Under the pieces are notes generated by a model. The model was given only the letters and a program-made list of their open reading frames with translations, was not told where the DNA came from and did no database searches. The position numbers were made by a program, and so were the translations under genes. Of a stretch of DNA of 64,000 nucleotides, positions 34,589-43,795 are shown in pieces. Positions within the stretch are counted from its first letter, which is position 1; each line of letters begins with the position of its first letter. The DNA is from Salinarimonas rosea DSM 21201 (GTDB taxonomy: Bacteria > Pseudomonadota > Alphaproteobacteria > Rhizobiales > Beijerinckiaceae), in contig NZ_KE386841.1 in the NCBI RefSeq assembly GCF_000429045.1, positions 225,666 through 289,665 on the forward strand. The letters run 5' to 3'.

Positions 34589-35535
34589 ACCTCTATCCCG
34601 AAGCACCAGGCGAGAACCCCCTTCTGCGCATGCAGCCGGTTCTCCGCCTCGTCGAACACCACCGAATGCGGCCCGTCCATCACCGCGTCCGTCACCTCCT
34701 CCCCGCGATGGGCGGGCAGGCAATGCATGAATATGGCGTCCGATTTCGCTTTCGCCATGAGGGCTTCGTTCACCTGGTAGGGGGCGAGCAGATTGTGGCG
34801 GCGCCCCTCGTCCTCGTCCCCCATCGACACCCAGCAATCGGTGACGACGGCGTCCGCGCCGGCGACCGCCGCCTCGGCGTCCGTGCCGACGACGACGTCG
34901 CCGCCGTGCGCCCGGGCCCAGCCGACGAGCTCCTCGGGCGGAGCGAGCTCGGGCGGCGTCGCGATGCGCAGGCGAAACCCGAAGCGCGCCGCCGCGTGCA
35001 CCCAGGAGGCGAGGACGTTGTTCGAATCGCCCACCCAGGCCACCGTGGCGCCGGCGATGGGCCCGCGATGCTCCTCGTAGGTCATCACGTCCGCCATGAT
35101 CTGGCAGGGGTGCGAGAGCTTGGTGAGCGCGTTGATCACCGGCACCGTGGCGTTGGCCGCGAGCTCGAGCAGCGTGTCGTGCTCGAGCGTGCGGATGACG
35201 ATCACGTCGACGTAGCGCGAGAGCACGCGCGCGGTGTCCGCCACCGTCTCGCCGCGGCCGAGCTGCATCTCCTTGCCGGTGAGCATGAGCGACTCGCCGC
35301 CGAGCTCGCGCATGCCGACGTCGAAGGAGACGCGGGTGCGGGTCGAGGGCTTGTCGAAGATCATCGCCAGCGTCTTGCCCTCGAGCGGGCGGTCGACCTG
35401 GCGCTCGCCGCGGCGGCGCGTGGCCTTGATCCGCACGCCGATGTCGAGGATGCGCCGCAGCTCCTCCGCGGGCAGCGTCGTGAGGTCGGTGAAGTGGCGG
35501 ATGGCGGGGGTGGGCTTCGGGACGGGCGCGTTCAT
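34585..35535 (-). CDS. argF: Ornithine carbamoyltransferase
   Basis: A 316-residue arginine-pathway enzyme that makes citrulline from ornithine and carbamoyl phosphate. The carbamoyl-phosphate site is KPSTRTR (S64-T-R-T67). The ornithine loop is [11 protein letters not shown] and the catalytic Cys lies in [13 protein letters not shown]. It overlaps argD by TGATG, so the two are translationally coupled. Confidence 0.96.
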   Translation of the reverse strand: MNAPVPKPTPAIRHFTDLTTLPAEELRRILDIGVRIKATRRRGERQVDRPLEGKTLAMIFDKPSTRTRVSFDVGMRELGGESLMLTGKEMQLGRGETVADTARVLSRYVDVIVIRTLEHDTLLELAANATVPVINALTKLSHPCQIMADVMTYEEHRGPIAGATVAWVGDSNNVLASWVHAAARFGFRLRIATPPELAPPEELVGWARAHGGDVVVGTDAEAAVAGADAVVTDCWVSMGDEDEGRRHNLLAPYQVNEALMAKAKSDAIFMHCLPAHRGEEVTDAVMDGPHSVVFDEAENRLHAQKGVLAWCFGIEV

Positions 35536-36755
35536 CAGCGGGCTCCCGCGACCGCGGCCGTCGGCGCCGCCGCGGACGCCTGCTCGAGCGCAACGCAGGC
35601 GGCCTCGAGCCGGCGCAGCGCCTCGGCCGTCTCCTCGTCCCGGACGATCAGCGGCGGCAGCAGGCGCACGACGTTGTCCCCGGCGGCGATGCCGATCATC
35701 TTCTGGTCGCGCATGGCGGAGACGAGGTCGCCGTTCGGCACCCGGCAGCGCAGGCCGATCATCAGCCCCTCGCCGCGCACTTCCTCGATCACGTCCGGAT
35801 GGCGGTCGCGCAGCGCCGCGAGCCGCTGCTTGAGCAGGAGCCCGGTGCGGCGCACGTCCTCCAGGAAGCCGTCCGCCAGCACCACGTCGAGCACGGCGTT
35901 GCCGACGGCCATGGCGAGCGGGTTGCCGCCGAAGGTCGTCCCGTGGGTTCCCGGCGCCAGCGCGCTCCCCGCCTCCTCCGTGCACAGGATCGCGCCCATG
36001 GGGAAGCCGCCGCCGATGCCCTTGGCGACCGTCATGATGTCGGGGCGCGCCTCGGGCCCGGCCCACTCGTGGGCGAAGAGCTTGCCGGTGCGCCCGACGC
36101 CGGTCTGCACCTCGTCGTAGATCAGCAGCAGGCCCGCCTCGTCGCAGAGCGCGCGCAGGCCGCGCAGGCACTGGTGGGGGACGGGCCGGATGCCGCCCTC
36201 GCCCTGGATCGGCTCGACGAGGATCGCCGCCGTCTCCGGCCCGATCGCCGCACGCATGGCCTCGTGGTCGCCGAAGGGCACCTGGTCGAAACCCTCGACC
36301 TTCGGGCCGAAGCCTTCGAGGTACTTCTTCTGGCCGCCGGCGGCGATGGTCGCGAGCGTGCGGCCGTGGAAGGCGCCCTCGAAGGTCAGGATGCGATAGC
36401 GCTCCGGCCGGCCGTTCACGTGCTGCCAGCGGCGCGCCATCTTGATCGCGCCCTCGTTCGCCTCCGCGCCGGAATTGGTGAAGAACACCCGGTCGGCGAA
36501 GGTGGCGTCGACGAGGCGCTGCGCCAGGCGCTCGCCCTCGGGGATCTCGAACAGGTTCGAGGTGTGCCAGAGCTTGCCGGCCTGCTCGACGAGGGCGGCT
36601 ACGACGTGCGGATGCGAATGGCCGACGGAGTTGACCGCGATGCCCGCGCCGAAGTCGAGATAGCGCTCGCCGCGTCGCGACACGAGCCAAGCCCCTTCAC
36701 CCTTCTCGAAGGCCACGTCGGCACGTGCGTAGGTCGGCAGGATCGCAGAGGTCAC
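35535..36755 (-). CDS. argD: Acetylornithine aminotransferase
   Basis: A 406-residue PLP enzyme of arginine synthesis. The PLP lysine is in [29 protein letters not shown] and [15 protein letters not shown] are class III aminotransferase motifs. Start choice: ATG 36764 has AAGAGG directly abutting it, with no spacing. GTG 36755 has the same GAGG 9 bases away, so I prefer GTG, beginning just before [15 protein letters not shown] 36764 adds three residues. It overlaps argF by TGATG. Confidence 0.93.
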   Translation of the reverse strand: MTSAILPTYARADVAFEKGEGAWLVSRRGERYLDFGAGIAVNSVGHSHPHVVAALVEQAGKLWHTSNLFEIPEGERLAQRLVDATFADRVFFTNSGAEANEGAIKMARRWQHVNGRPERYRILTFEGAFHGRTLATIAAGGQKKYLEGFGPKVEGFDQVPFGDHEAMRAAIGPETAAILVEPIQGEGGIRPVPHQCLRGLRALCDEAGLLLIYDEVQTGVGRTGKLFAHEWAGPEARPDIMTVAKGIGGGFPMGAILCTEEAGSALAPGTHGTTFGGNPLAMAVGNAVLDVVLADGFLEDVRRTGLLLKQRLAALRDRHPDVIEEVRGEGLMIGLRCRVPNGDLVSAMRDQKMIGIAAGDNVVRLLPPLIVRDEETAEALRRLEAACVALEQASAAAPTAAVAGAR

Positions 36756-36777
36756 GGGCTCCATCCTCTTCGCGGGT

Positions 36778-36831
36778 GGGCGCGCGCGTCCGGCGCGCCC
36801 ACAAATGAAAGCGCCGCCCGAGAGGGGCGGC
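36778..36831 (-). terminator. Two hairpins between the 34-residue gene and argD
   Basis: Reading the minus strand, the first hairpin (36831-36813; GCCGCCC stem, 5-base loop) is followed by CTTTCATTTG, a T-rich tail resembling an intrinsic terminator. A second GC hairpin, with 8-bp arms of GGGCGCGC type, lies at 36778-36800. Together they could end the upstream transcript, or act as an attenuator in the argD leader. No leader peptide is seen. Confidence 0.45.
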
Positions 36832-36905
36832 CGCACGCGAATTCTATGGGAAGGCCGCCGCGTGTCAACGAAAACACGCGCGACGAGACCCCGGGCGAGG
36901 CGCGC

Positions 36906-37010
36906 TCAGCGCTTCTCGCGCCGGAGCTTCCAGACCTCCCAGGCGGCGAAGCCGAGGAGCGCGACGAGGAGCGAGAACTCGCCGAGGACGATGAGGGCGC
37001 TCTGCGACAT
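36906..37010 (-). CDS. 34-residue membrane microprotein
   Basis: MSQSALIVLGEFSLLVALLG and onward, with one transmembrane helix (about 5-27) followed by a basic tail ending KLRREKR. The ATG at 37010 has only a modest GGAT ribosome site. It sits between an HD hydrolase gene and argD on the same strand. I do not recognise a family. Confidence 0.5.
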   Translation of the reverse strand: MSQSALIVLGEFSLLVALLGFAAWEVWKLRREKR

Positions 37011-37045
37011 GGGCCGATCCGGACGGGCTGCGGTGCTCCCGAGAG

Positions 37046-37669
37046 CTAGCGCGGCGGGCGCCCCGGGGAAGGGGCGCCGTCGCGCCCCGCGAGGGCACGC
37101 GTCTCGGCATCGAGCATCGCGCGCAGCCGCGCCGTGACCGGGTCGGCGTCGGTGCGGGAGCGGGCGTAGCCGAGATTGAAGCCGTGGTCGAAATCGGGGC
37201 CGTTGTCGCCCTGCACGTGCTGGAGGATGGTCTCGATCTTGTCGAGCGCCTTGGCGAGGACCGCCTCGCGGGTCGTGCCGGCCTCGTACTCGTCGTGGAG
37301 CGCGAGCAGCCTCTCGCGGAGCGAAGCGGGCAGCGGCGCGCCGAGCGTCTCGAGATCGGCGCGCTCGCGGGCGGCGCGGCCGTCGTCCGGGCGCTGGTGG
37401 ATGGCGGGCACGTCGCCGGAGATGGCCTCGCCGAGGTCGTGCACGACGCACAATTCGAGGAGCCGCAGCCGATCGTGCTCGCCGAGCGTGTCGCGGAGGA
37501 CGATCGCGGCGAGCGCCAGGCGCCAGGAATGCGCGGCGATGCTCTCCGGCGCGCCGTCGGAGGTGCGGCCCGAGCGATGCCGCACCTTCAGCGCCTCGGC
37601 GGCGCGCAGAAAGCCGAGAATGCCGGGAAGAGGATCGTCGCTCGGATCGTCGCTCGGAACGTCGCTCAT
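37046..37669 (-). CDS. HD-domain phosphohydrolase (YfbR/HDDC2-like)
   Basis: A 207-residue protein with HD-superfamily ligands H47 (AAHSWRLA), H77-D78 (VVHDLGEAISGD) and a later D in AKALDKIETILQH. The arrangement matches the YfbR/HDDC2 5'-deoxynucleotidases. These release phosphate from deoxynucleoside monophosphates. The N-terminus encodes a short Ser-Asp-Asp-Pro repeat from three 12-base tandem DNA repeats. ATG 37669 gives the expected length. It lies 43 bases downstream of the transporter gene. Confidence 0.82.
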   Translation of the reverse strand: MSDVPSDDPSDDPLPGILGFLRAAEALKVRHRSGRTSDGAPESIAAHSWRLALAAIVLRDTLGEHDRLRLLELCVVHDLGEAISGDVPAIHQRPDDGRAARERADLETLGAPLPASLRERLLALHDEYEAGTTREAVLAKALDKIETILQHVQGDNGPDFDHGFNLGYARSRTDADPVTARLRAMLDAETRALAGRDGAPSPGRPPR

Positions 37670-37712
37670 GGATCGGCGCCTGCTCTCGTCCCGGCGAGCC
37701 GGGAGGGTGCGA

Positions 37713-38348
37713 TCACGCCGCTCCGTGAACGTCTTCCCAGCGGCGCATGCGCGAGACCAGCGCACCGTAGGGGACGAGCGCGACCGTGGCGACGGCGAGC
37801 TTCACCGCCCAGTCGGCGAGCGCGAGCGTCTGCCAGGGCAGCGCGATGCACGCGTCGGCGACGCCGACGGCGCCGAGCATCTGCGTGATCGTCGTGCCGC
37901 CGAGCACCGGCCCGCAATGGAAGGCGAGCGAGAAGAAGATCGCCGTGTCGAGCGCCGAGGCGAGCACCGAGGAGGTCAGCGGGGCGATCCACCAGGCCTT
38001 GGCGCGGAGCGCGTTGAAGATCGCCACGTCGAGGAGCTGCGCCGAGAGGAAGGCCACGCCCGACGCGATGGCGATGCGGGGCGTCGCGAAATAGATGGAC
38101 AGCGCCACCGCCAGCGCGAAGCCGGCATAGACCACCTTGCGCGCGCCGGCGGGGCCGAAGCGGCGGTTGGCGAGGTCCGTCACCAGGAAGGCGAAGGGGT
38201 AGGTGAAGGCGCCCCAGGTCAGCCAGTCCTGCAGGCCGAAGGACCGGACCGGGTGCTGCACGAGGATGTTCGAGGCGAGCACCACCAGGGCCATCGCCGC
38301 GACGGCGAGGACGATGGGGCTGCGGTCGTCGCTGCGCAGGGCGGCCAT
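37713..38348 (-). CDS. VUT family queuosine precursor transporter (YhhQ-like)
   Basis: A 211-residue inner-membrane protein with about six helices. VQHPVRSFGLQDWLTWGAFTYP, FLVTDLANRRFGPAGARKVV and LSAQLLDVAIFNALR match the YhhQ/VUT family, which imports queuosine precursors (preQ0/preQ1) for tRNA modification. AAGG precedes the ATG. No queuosine synthesis genes are adjacent. It is 92 bases downstream of rpmB. Confidence 0.87.
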   Translation of the reverse strand: MAALRSDDRSPIVLAVAAMALVVLASNILVQHPVRSFGLQDWLTWGAFTYPFAFLVTDLANRRFGPAGARKVVYAGFALAVALSIYFATPRIAIASGVAFLSAQLLDVAIFNALRAKAWWIAPLTSSVLASALDTAIFFSLAFHCGPVLGGTTITQMLGAVGVADACIALPWQTLALADWAVKLAVATVALVPYGALVSRMRRWEDVHGAA

Positions 38349-38440
38349 GATCGAACCTTCGGATGCTGGAAACGGCGAAGGGCGACCGCGAGGCCGCCCG
38401 TCGATCTCGTCTCGCGGAGAGGAGCGGCGCGCCCGGCGGG

Positions 38441-38740
38441 TCAGCCGGCGGCGGCGTCCGCCATCTGCTTCTTCTCGATCTCGCGCTTCACGCCGAGCGC
38501 CGTCTGCGACAGCTCGACTTCCTTCGCCTTGGCGAGGAAGGCGTCGAGGCCGCCGCGATGCTCCACCGTGCGCAGGGCGGCAGCGGAGATGCGCATGCGC
38601 ACCGAGCGGCCCAGCGTGTCGGACTGGAGCGTCACGTTGACGAGGTTCGGCAGGAAGCGACGCTTCGTCTTGCGGTTCGAGTGGCTCACGAGGTGGCCGG
38701 TCAGAACGGCCTTGCCGGTCAGTTCGCAACGGCGCGACAT
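38441..38740 (-). CDS. rpmB: 50S ribosomal protein L28
   Basis: A 99-residue large-subunit protein starting [20 protein letters not shown] with the typical [10 protein letters not shown] and [19 protein letters not shown] blocks. Only Cys5 is present, so it lacks the zinc-binding Cys pairs of C+ L28 proteins. A good sigma70-type promoter is visible about 110 bases upstream. Confidence 0.97.
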   Translation of the reverse strand: MSRRCELTGKAVLTGHLVSHSNRKTKRRFLPNLVNVTLQSDTLGRSVRMRISAAALRTVEHRGGLDAFLAKAKEVELSQTALGVKREIEKKQMADAAAG

Positions 38741-39126
38741 GATCTCTTACGTCCTATCGTCGATGAGGTGCGGCCGCGTCTCTCCCCCACGCTCCCGCGC
38801 GTGACGCGCGCCGATGCGGGGCGACCGGACACCGGTGTCCCTGGAAGGTTGGAGCCTATAGGCGCAAAGCCCCCGGCGCGTCAAGGACGCAGGGCGCCTT
38901 CCGTCACCGCGCGGAAGGCGCGCCGCGGCGCATCGGTCTCCTCGCGCGGCGCGCGCGGGAGGTCGGCGAGGAGACCGCACCGCCTCCCGTATAGGAGTGC
39001 GTTAACCATCTGGCTCGATGGTCGATATCGCCTCGACAACGCCCGATTCGCCGAGGAGCCTCGACGGACGCCATCGTGCGCGGGCTCCCGGCGCGAACGG
39101 GACCCGACGGGACCCAAGGAAACGCC
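38741..39126. other. Structured divergent intergenic region, rpmB / DUF3108
   Basis: This 386-base gap has no credible gene but several exact symmetric elements: the palindrome GGACACCGGTGTCC (38827-38840); a 10-bp inverted repeat with an 8-base loop (GCGCCTTCCG / CGGAAGGCGC, 38894-38921); and a 12-bp inverted repeat with a 20-base loop (CGGTCTCCTCGC / GCGAGGAGACCG, 38934-38977). A GTTAAC lies near 39000. The last two lie upstream of the predicted rpmB promoter and could belong to a divergent transcript or small RNA. Confidence 0.6.
38855..38884 (-). promoter_or_regulatory. Predicted rpmB promoter
   Basis: On the minus strand, TTGACG (38884-38879), an 18-base spacer and TATAGG (38860-38855) resemble a housekeeping sigma promoter. 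Transcription would begin near 38848, leaving a leader of about 107 bases before the rpmB ATG. The 14-bp palindrome GGACACCGGTGTCC (38827-38840) would fall just after the start site. Confidence 0.5.
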
Positions 39127-39966
39127 ATGCGCGCGCGCCGCCTCGCACAAGCCCTTCTCGTCGCCGCCTTCGGCACGGCCCTCGCCGCGTCGCCGGGCAC
39201 GGCATCCGCCCGCGGCTCGTCCTTCGACGCGACCTACGGCATCTGGCTCGCGGGCTTCCCCATCGGCGAGGCGGACGTGACGTCCTCCTCCGACGGGCGG
39301 CGCTACGAGATCTCGGTCCAGGCCCGGCTCGTCGGGCTCGCGGGGCTGATCACCGACGGGCGCGGAGCCGCGACGGCGACGGGGCGCGTCGACGGCGAAC
39401 GGGTGGCGCCCGCGAGCTTCGCGGTGAACTCGGCGTCCAGCCGCGCGAGCCGGACCGTGCGCATGGGCCTCTCCGGCGGCGCGGTCTCCGCCGTGGAGAT
39501 CCTGCCGCCGCTCCCCGAGCATCCCGACCGCGTGCCGGTCCGCTCCGCCGATCGCCGCGGCGTGGTCGATCCGGTCAGCGCCTTCCTCTTTCCCGCGCGC
39601 GGGCGCCTCGCGTCGACCGATCCGGGCCAGTGCGAGCGCACGATCCCCGTGTTCGACGGTGCCTCGCGCTTCGACATCGTGCTGAGCTACGGCGGCACGC
39701 GCGAGCTCGACAAGCCCGGCTATTCCGGCCCGGTGCTGATCTGCAAGGCGCGATTCCGGGCCGTCTCCGGCCATCGCGCGGGCAAGGAGGCCGTGCGCTT
39801 CATGGAGGACAACCGCGATATGGCGGTCTGGCTCGCGCCGGTGGAGGCGGGCGGTGTGCTGCTGCCGATGCGAATCGAGGTGCGCACGCAGATCGGCATG
39901 AGCATCATCGAGGCCTCACGGGTGTCGATCGACGGCGGCGGCGTCGCGCGCCGCGCCTCGAACTGA
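39127..39966 (+). CDS. DUF3108 domain-containing exported protein
   Basis: A 279-residue protein with a signal peptide (cleavage near TASARG). The mature part begins FDATYGIWLAGFPIGEADVT, the usual DUF3108 opening (a beta-strand-rich periplasmic fold of unknown function). VPVFDGASRFDIVLSY and VWLAPVEAGGVLLPMRIEV follow. AAGGAAA 4 bases before ATG 39127 supports the start. It lies 87 bases upstream of hrcA. Confidence 0.85.
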   Translation: MRARRLAQALLVAAFGTALAASPGTASARGSSFDATYGIWLAGFPIGEADVTSSSDGRRYEISVQARLVGLAGLITDGRGAATATGRVDGERVAPASFAVNSASSRASRTVRMGLSGGAVSAVEILPPLPEHPDRVPVRSADRRGVVDPVSAFLFPARGRLASTDPGQCERTIPVFDGASRFDIVLSYGGTRELDKPGYSGPVLICKARFRAVSGHRAGKEAVRFMEDNRDMAVWLAPVEAGGVLLPMRIEVRTQIGMSIIEASRVSIDGGGVARRASN

Positions 39967-40053
39967 GCGGCGCGTGCCGATCCGCCGCTTGCGCGCGGGC
40001 CGGGGGCGGGTCACATAATCGGGTATGACCGACGCCAGGCACGATCACCCGCG

Positions 40054-41166
40054 ATGACAGGCGAGAGCCCATCCCGCACGGACTTCCTCGGCCGCCTCCC
40101 CGGCCAAGCGCAGGCGCTGGCGGAGCTCAACGAGCGCTCGCGCGAGATCTTCCGGCAGATCGTGGAGAGCTATCTCGCCAACGGCGAGCCGGTGGGCTCG
40201 CGCAACATCTCGAAGCTCCTGCACGCGCCCTTGTCGCCGGCGTCGGTGCGCAACGTCATGGCCGACCTAGAGCAGGCGGGCCTGATCTTCGCGCCGCACA
40301 CGTCCGCCGGCCGGCTGCCGACGGAGACGGGCCTGCGCTTCTTCGTCGACGCCATGCTGGAGCTCGGCGACCTGTCGCTCGAGGAGCGCGGCAACATCGA
40401 GGCGCAGATGCGCGCGGCCGCCCAGGCGCGCGACTTCGAGAGCGCGCTGGCGGAGGCCTCCGCCATGCTGTCGGGCCTCTCGCGCGGGGCCGGCGTCGTC
40501 GTCACCTCGAAGCAGGACCCGCGGCTCAAGCACATCGAGTTCGTGCGCCTCGATCCTGCCCGCGCCCTCGTCGTGCTCGTCTCCGAGGACGGCTCCGTCG
40601 AGAACCGCCTGCTCGACCTGCCGCCGGGCCTGCCCGCCTCCGCGCTGACGGAGGCCGCGAACTTCCTCAACGCGCGCATCCGCGGCAAGACGCTCGCCGA
40701 GGTCCGCGACGAGACCCGCGCCCTGCGCGAGGCGATGGAGCGCGAGCTCGACGCGCTCACCGCGCGGCTGATCGAGGCGGGGGTCGCGTTTCCCACCGAG
40801 GGCGCCGTCGAGCGCCACCTGATCGTGCGCGGCCAGGCGAACCTCCTCGCCGACCTCCAGGCGCTCGAGGACCTCGAGCGCATCCGCCTGCTGTTCGAGG
40901 ACCTCGAGACCCAGACCGACGTGATCGACCTCCTCGGCCGCGCCGAGGCGGGCGAGGGCGTGCGGATCTTCATCGGCTCGGAGAACAAGCTGTTCTCGCT
41001 GTCGGGCTCCTCGCTGGTCGCCGCGCCCTTCCGCGACGGCGGGCAGAAGATCGTCGGCGTGCTCGGCGTGATCGGCCCGACGCGGCTCAACTACGCCCGC
41101 ATCGTGCCGATGGTGGACTACACGGCCAAGGTGCTCTCGCGGATGCTGGAGGGCAGCGGGAGATGA
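40054..41166 (+). CDS. hrcA: Heat-inducible transcription repressor HrcA
   Basis: A 370-residue repressor of the class I heat-shock operons, acting at CIRCE elements. The N-terminal winged helix includes [27 protein letters not shown] and [18 protein letters not shown], then HTSAGRLPT. The C-terminal domain contains [18 protein letters not shown] and [20 protein letters not shown]. Length is normal. Neither grpE nor dnaK follows, and I see no CIRCE in its upstream gap. Confidence 0.96.
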   Translation: MTGESPSRTDFLGRLPGQAQALAELNERSREIFRQIVESYLANGEPVGSRNISKLLHAPLSPASVRNVMADLEQAGLIFAPHTSAGRLPTETGLRFFVDAMLELGDLSLEERGNIEAQMRAAAQARDFESALAEASAMLSGLSRGAGVVVTSKQDPRLKHIEFVRLDPARALVVLVSEDGSVENRLLDLPPGLPASALTEAANFLNARIRGKTLAEVRDETRALREAMERELDALTARLIEAGVAFPTEGAVERHLIVRGQANLLADLQALEDLERIRLLFEDLETQTDVIDLLGRAEAGEGVRIFIGSENKLFSLSGSSLVAAPFRDGGQKIVGVLGVIGPTRLNYARIVPMVDYTAKVLSRMLEGSGR

Positions 41167-41265
41167 TCGCGCTCGCGGTCGCTGCCCCGAGTTGAACCGG
41201 CAGCCCCCTTTCCGCTATGGCTCGGTGGAGCGGTGCGCCCTTTCGCGCGCGGAACGGATGACGCG

Positions 41266-41505
41266 ATGAACAAGATCGAGCGGCCGGGCGGCGAGGCCGA
41301 GGTCGAATACCTGGATTCGAGCTTCCGCGTGGTGAAGCCCGGCACCTTCGTGCGCTGCGGCGTCACCGGCGAGGCGATCCCGCTCGAGCGGCTGCGCTAC
41401 TGGAGCGTCCCGCGCCAGGAGGCCTATGCGAGCCCGCAGGCGGCGCTGGTGCGCCTCGGCTACGCGAAGGACGCGGCGACGGACACCTCGCGGCAGTCGG
41501 GCTAG
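41266..41505 (+). CDS. DUF2093 family protein
   Basis: A 79-residue protein starting MNKIERPGGEAEVEYLDSSF with GTFVRCGVTGEAIPLERLRY, the DUF2093 core. The family is confined mainly to alphaproteobacteria and its function is unknown. It converges on lpxK so tightly that the two stop codons share the palindrome CTAG (overlap 41502-41505). Confidence 0.88.
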   Translation: MNKIERPGGEAEVEYLDSSFRVVKPGTFVRCGVTGEAIPLERLRYWSVPRQEAYASPQAALVRLGYAKDAATDTSRQSG

Positions 41506-42503
41506 CGGCCGGAGACGGTCGTCGCGAGACCCAGGCGCGCCGCCAGCAGCGCGCGAACGCCGTCGACGTCCTCGAATCGCGCGCTCACCGGCAGCGCCAG
41601 GAGCCCGTCCAGCGGCGGGAGGCGGGCGGCGTCCTTCTCCGTCGTCACCGGCAGGAGCCCGCGGGCGCGCGCATGGTCGAGGAGCGCCTCCGCCTCGCCG
41701 CGACGGTAGACGTGGTGGTCGGGCAGGGCGACGCGCTCGACGACGCTCGCCCCGCAATCCTCCAGCGTTCGGAAGAACTTCTCCGGCCGGCCGATGCCGG
41801 CGAAGGCGAGCACGCGTGCGCCGTCGAGCCGCTCGCCCAGCGCCGGGTCCGGAGCGAGGCGCGCCTGGAAGACGGGCTTGCCGCGGGCGCGGGCCTCCTC
41901 GGCCAGCCGCGCGCCGGGCGCGCCGCGGCCCATCAGCACGAGCGCGTCGACGTGCGGCCATTGCGCGGAGAGCGGCGCGCGCAGCGGGCCCGCCGGCAGG
42001 CACAGCCCGTTGCCGATCCCGGTCTCGCCGTCCACCACCGCGAAGGCGAGGTCCTTCGCGAGCGCGGGGTTCTGCAGGCCGTCGTCCATGACGATCGCGT
42101 CCGCCCCGGCCTCCGCCGCGCGTGCGGCGCCGGCGACGCGGTCCGGCGAGACGATCGTCGGTCGGGCGCGGGCGAGCAGCAGCGCCTCGTCGCCCACCGC
42201 GCGATGATCGTGGTGCGCGGGGTCGACCAGGAGCGGCGTATGCGCCCGCCCGCCGTGGCCGCGCGTCAGGAAGGCCGGAGCGAAGCCGCTCTCGACGAGG
42301 AGGGCGGCGAGCGCCACGGCGGTCGGCGTCTTGCCGGCGCCGCCCGCGGTGAAGTTGCCCACGCAGATCACGGGGAGTCCGGTGCGCGTGCCGGGCCGGG
42401 CCATCCGCCGCGCGGCGACGGACCCGTACAGGGCGCCGGCGGGCGCCAGCAGGCGGGCGGGGAGGCTCGGCGCCTGCGCCGTCCAGAAGCCCGGTGCCCG
42501 CAT
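41502..42503 (-). CDS. lpxK: Tetraacyldisaccharide 4'-kinase
   Basis: A 333-residue inner-membrane-associated kinase that phosphorylates the 4' position of the lipid A disaccharide. The P-loop is VGNFTAGGAGKTPT, followed by VGDEALLLA and the Walker-B-like IVMDDGLQNP. HHVYRRGEAEALLDHARA and TEKDAARLP are typical of the C-terminal half. The ATG overlaps the waaA stop as TGATG. Confidence 0.94.
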   Translation of the reverse strand: MRAPGFWTAQAPSLPARLLAPAGALYGSVAARRMARPGTRTGLPVICVGNFTAGGAGKTPTAVALAALLVESGFAPAFLTRGHGGRAHTPLLVDPAHHDHRAVGDEALLLARARPTIVSPDRVAGAARAAEAGADAIVMDDGLQNPALAKDLAFAVVDGETGIGNGLCLPAGPLRAPLSAQWPHVDALVLMGRGAPGARLAEEARARGKPVFQARLAPDPALGERLDGARVLAFAGIGRPEKFFRTLEDCGASVVERVALPDHHVYRRGEAEALLDHARARGLLPVTTEKDAARLPPLDGLLALPVSARFEDVDGVRALLAARLGLATTVSGR

Positions 42504-43795
42504 CAGCTGGACGAGCCCGCGCGCAAATCGACGAGGAACGGGTCGATCGCCCGGATCGTGCGCTCCAGCGCGCCGCCGAGCGCGTCCACGGCGGCGGTGC
42601 CGGCACGTCCCATCGTGCGCATGCGCCCAGGCTCGGACAGGAGCTGGGCCAGGGCGGCGGCGAGCGCGCGCGCGTCCTCGACCGGCAGGGCGCCGCGGGC
42701 GCGGTCGATGGCGGCGTAGACGTCGGTGAAGTTGTGGACGTGCGGCCCGTGCAGGATCGCCGCGCCGAGCTTCGCCGGCTCGATCGGGTTCTGCCCGCCG
42801 TGCGGCACGAGCGAGCCGCCCATGAACACCACCGGCGCGAGCCGGTAGAACAGGCCGAGCTCGCCGATCGTGTCGGCGACGTAGAGGTCGACCGTCCGGT
42901 CCGGCTGCATTCCGTCCGCGCGCCGCACGGCGACGAGGCCCGATTCGAGCGCCGTCGCGGCGATGTCCGGTCCGCGGTTCGGATGTCGCGGCGCGATGAT
43001 GGTCAGGAGGCTCGGATAGCGCCTGGAGAGCGCGCGATGGACGGCGATCGCCGCCTCCTCCTCGCCGGGATGGGTCGACGCCGCCATCCAGATCGGGCGC
43101 CCGGCGGTCAGCGCCTGGAGGCTCGCCACCGTGCGCGGATCTGCGGGCGGGGCCGGCGAATCGAACTTGAGGTTCCCCGCCACCGCCACCCGCGGCGCGC
43201 CGAGCCGCGCGAGGCGCTCGGCGTCGGCCTGCGACTGCGCCAGGCAGAAGGCGAAGCGCGACAGGATCGCCTCCGCCGCCTTGGGCGCGCGCATCCAGCG
43301 CCGGAACGAGCGCTCGGACAGCCTGCCGTTGACGAGCACGAGGGGGATGCCGCGCCGGTCGAGCGCGTGCACGAAGTTCGGCCACAGCTCCGACTCGGCG
43401 AACAGCGCGAGATCCGGCCGCCAATGGTCGAGGAAGCGCTTGACGTAGAGCGGTACGTCGAGGGGCACGAACTGGTGGATCGCGCCGGGCGGCAGGCGCC
43501 GCGCCACGAGCTGCGCCGAGGTCCGCGTGCCCGAGGTGACGAGGACCGTGACGCCCCGTCGCGTCAGCCGCTCGACGAGGGGGAGGATCGAGAGCGTCTC
43601 GCCGATCGAGGCGCCGTGCAGCCAGGCGAGCGGTCCCTCGGGCCGCGAGCGGCCGGCATGGCCGCGGCGCTCGCCGAGCCGCGCGGGGTCCTCCTTGCCC
43701 TTGCCGCGCCGCCACAGCAGGAGCCCCGCGGCGGCGGGGGTCAGCAGCGACACGCCGAGGCGATAGCCCGCGAGCAGCGGAGAGCCGCGCTTCAT
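42503..43795 (-). CDS. waaA: 3-deoxy-D-manno-octulosonic acid (Kdo) transferase
   Basis: This 430-residue GT-B glycosyltransferase adds Kdo to lipid A precursor. LAWLHGASIGETLSILPLVE, FAESELWPNF, VLVNGRLSERSF, AASTHPGEEE and GGSLVPHGGQNPIEPA are conserved WaaA motifs. An N-terminal hydrophobic segment anchors it in the inner membrane. It overlaps the genes on both sides (ATGA upstream, TGATG downstream). Confidence 0.94.
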   Translation of the reverse strand: MKRGSPLLAGYRLGVSLLTPAAAGLLLWRRGKGKEDPARLGERRGHAGRSRPEGPLAWLHGASIGETLSILPLVERLTRRGVTVLVTSGTRTSAQLVARRLPPGAIHQFVPLDVPLYVKRFLDHWRPDLALFAESELWPNFVHALDRRGIPLVLVNGRLSERSFRRWMRAPKAAEAILSRFAFCLAQSQADAERLARLGAPRVAVAGNLKFDSPAPPADPRTVASLQALTAGRPIWMAASTHPGEEEAAIAVHRALSRRYPSLLTIIAPRHPNRGPDIAATALESGLVAVRRADGMQPDRTVDLYVADTIGELGLFYRLAPVVFMGGSLVPHGGQNPIEPAKLGAAILHGPHVHNFTDVYAAIDRARGALPVEDARALAAALAQLLSEPGRMRTMGRAGTAAVDALGGALERTIRAIDPFLVDLRAGSSS

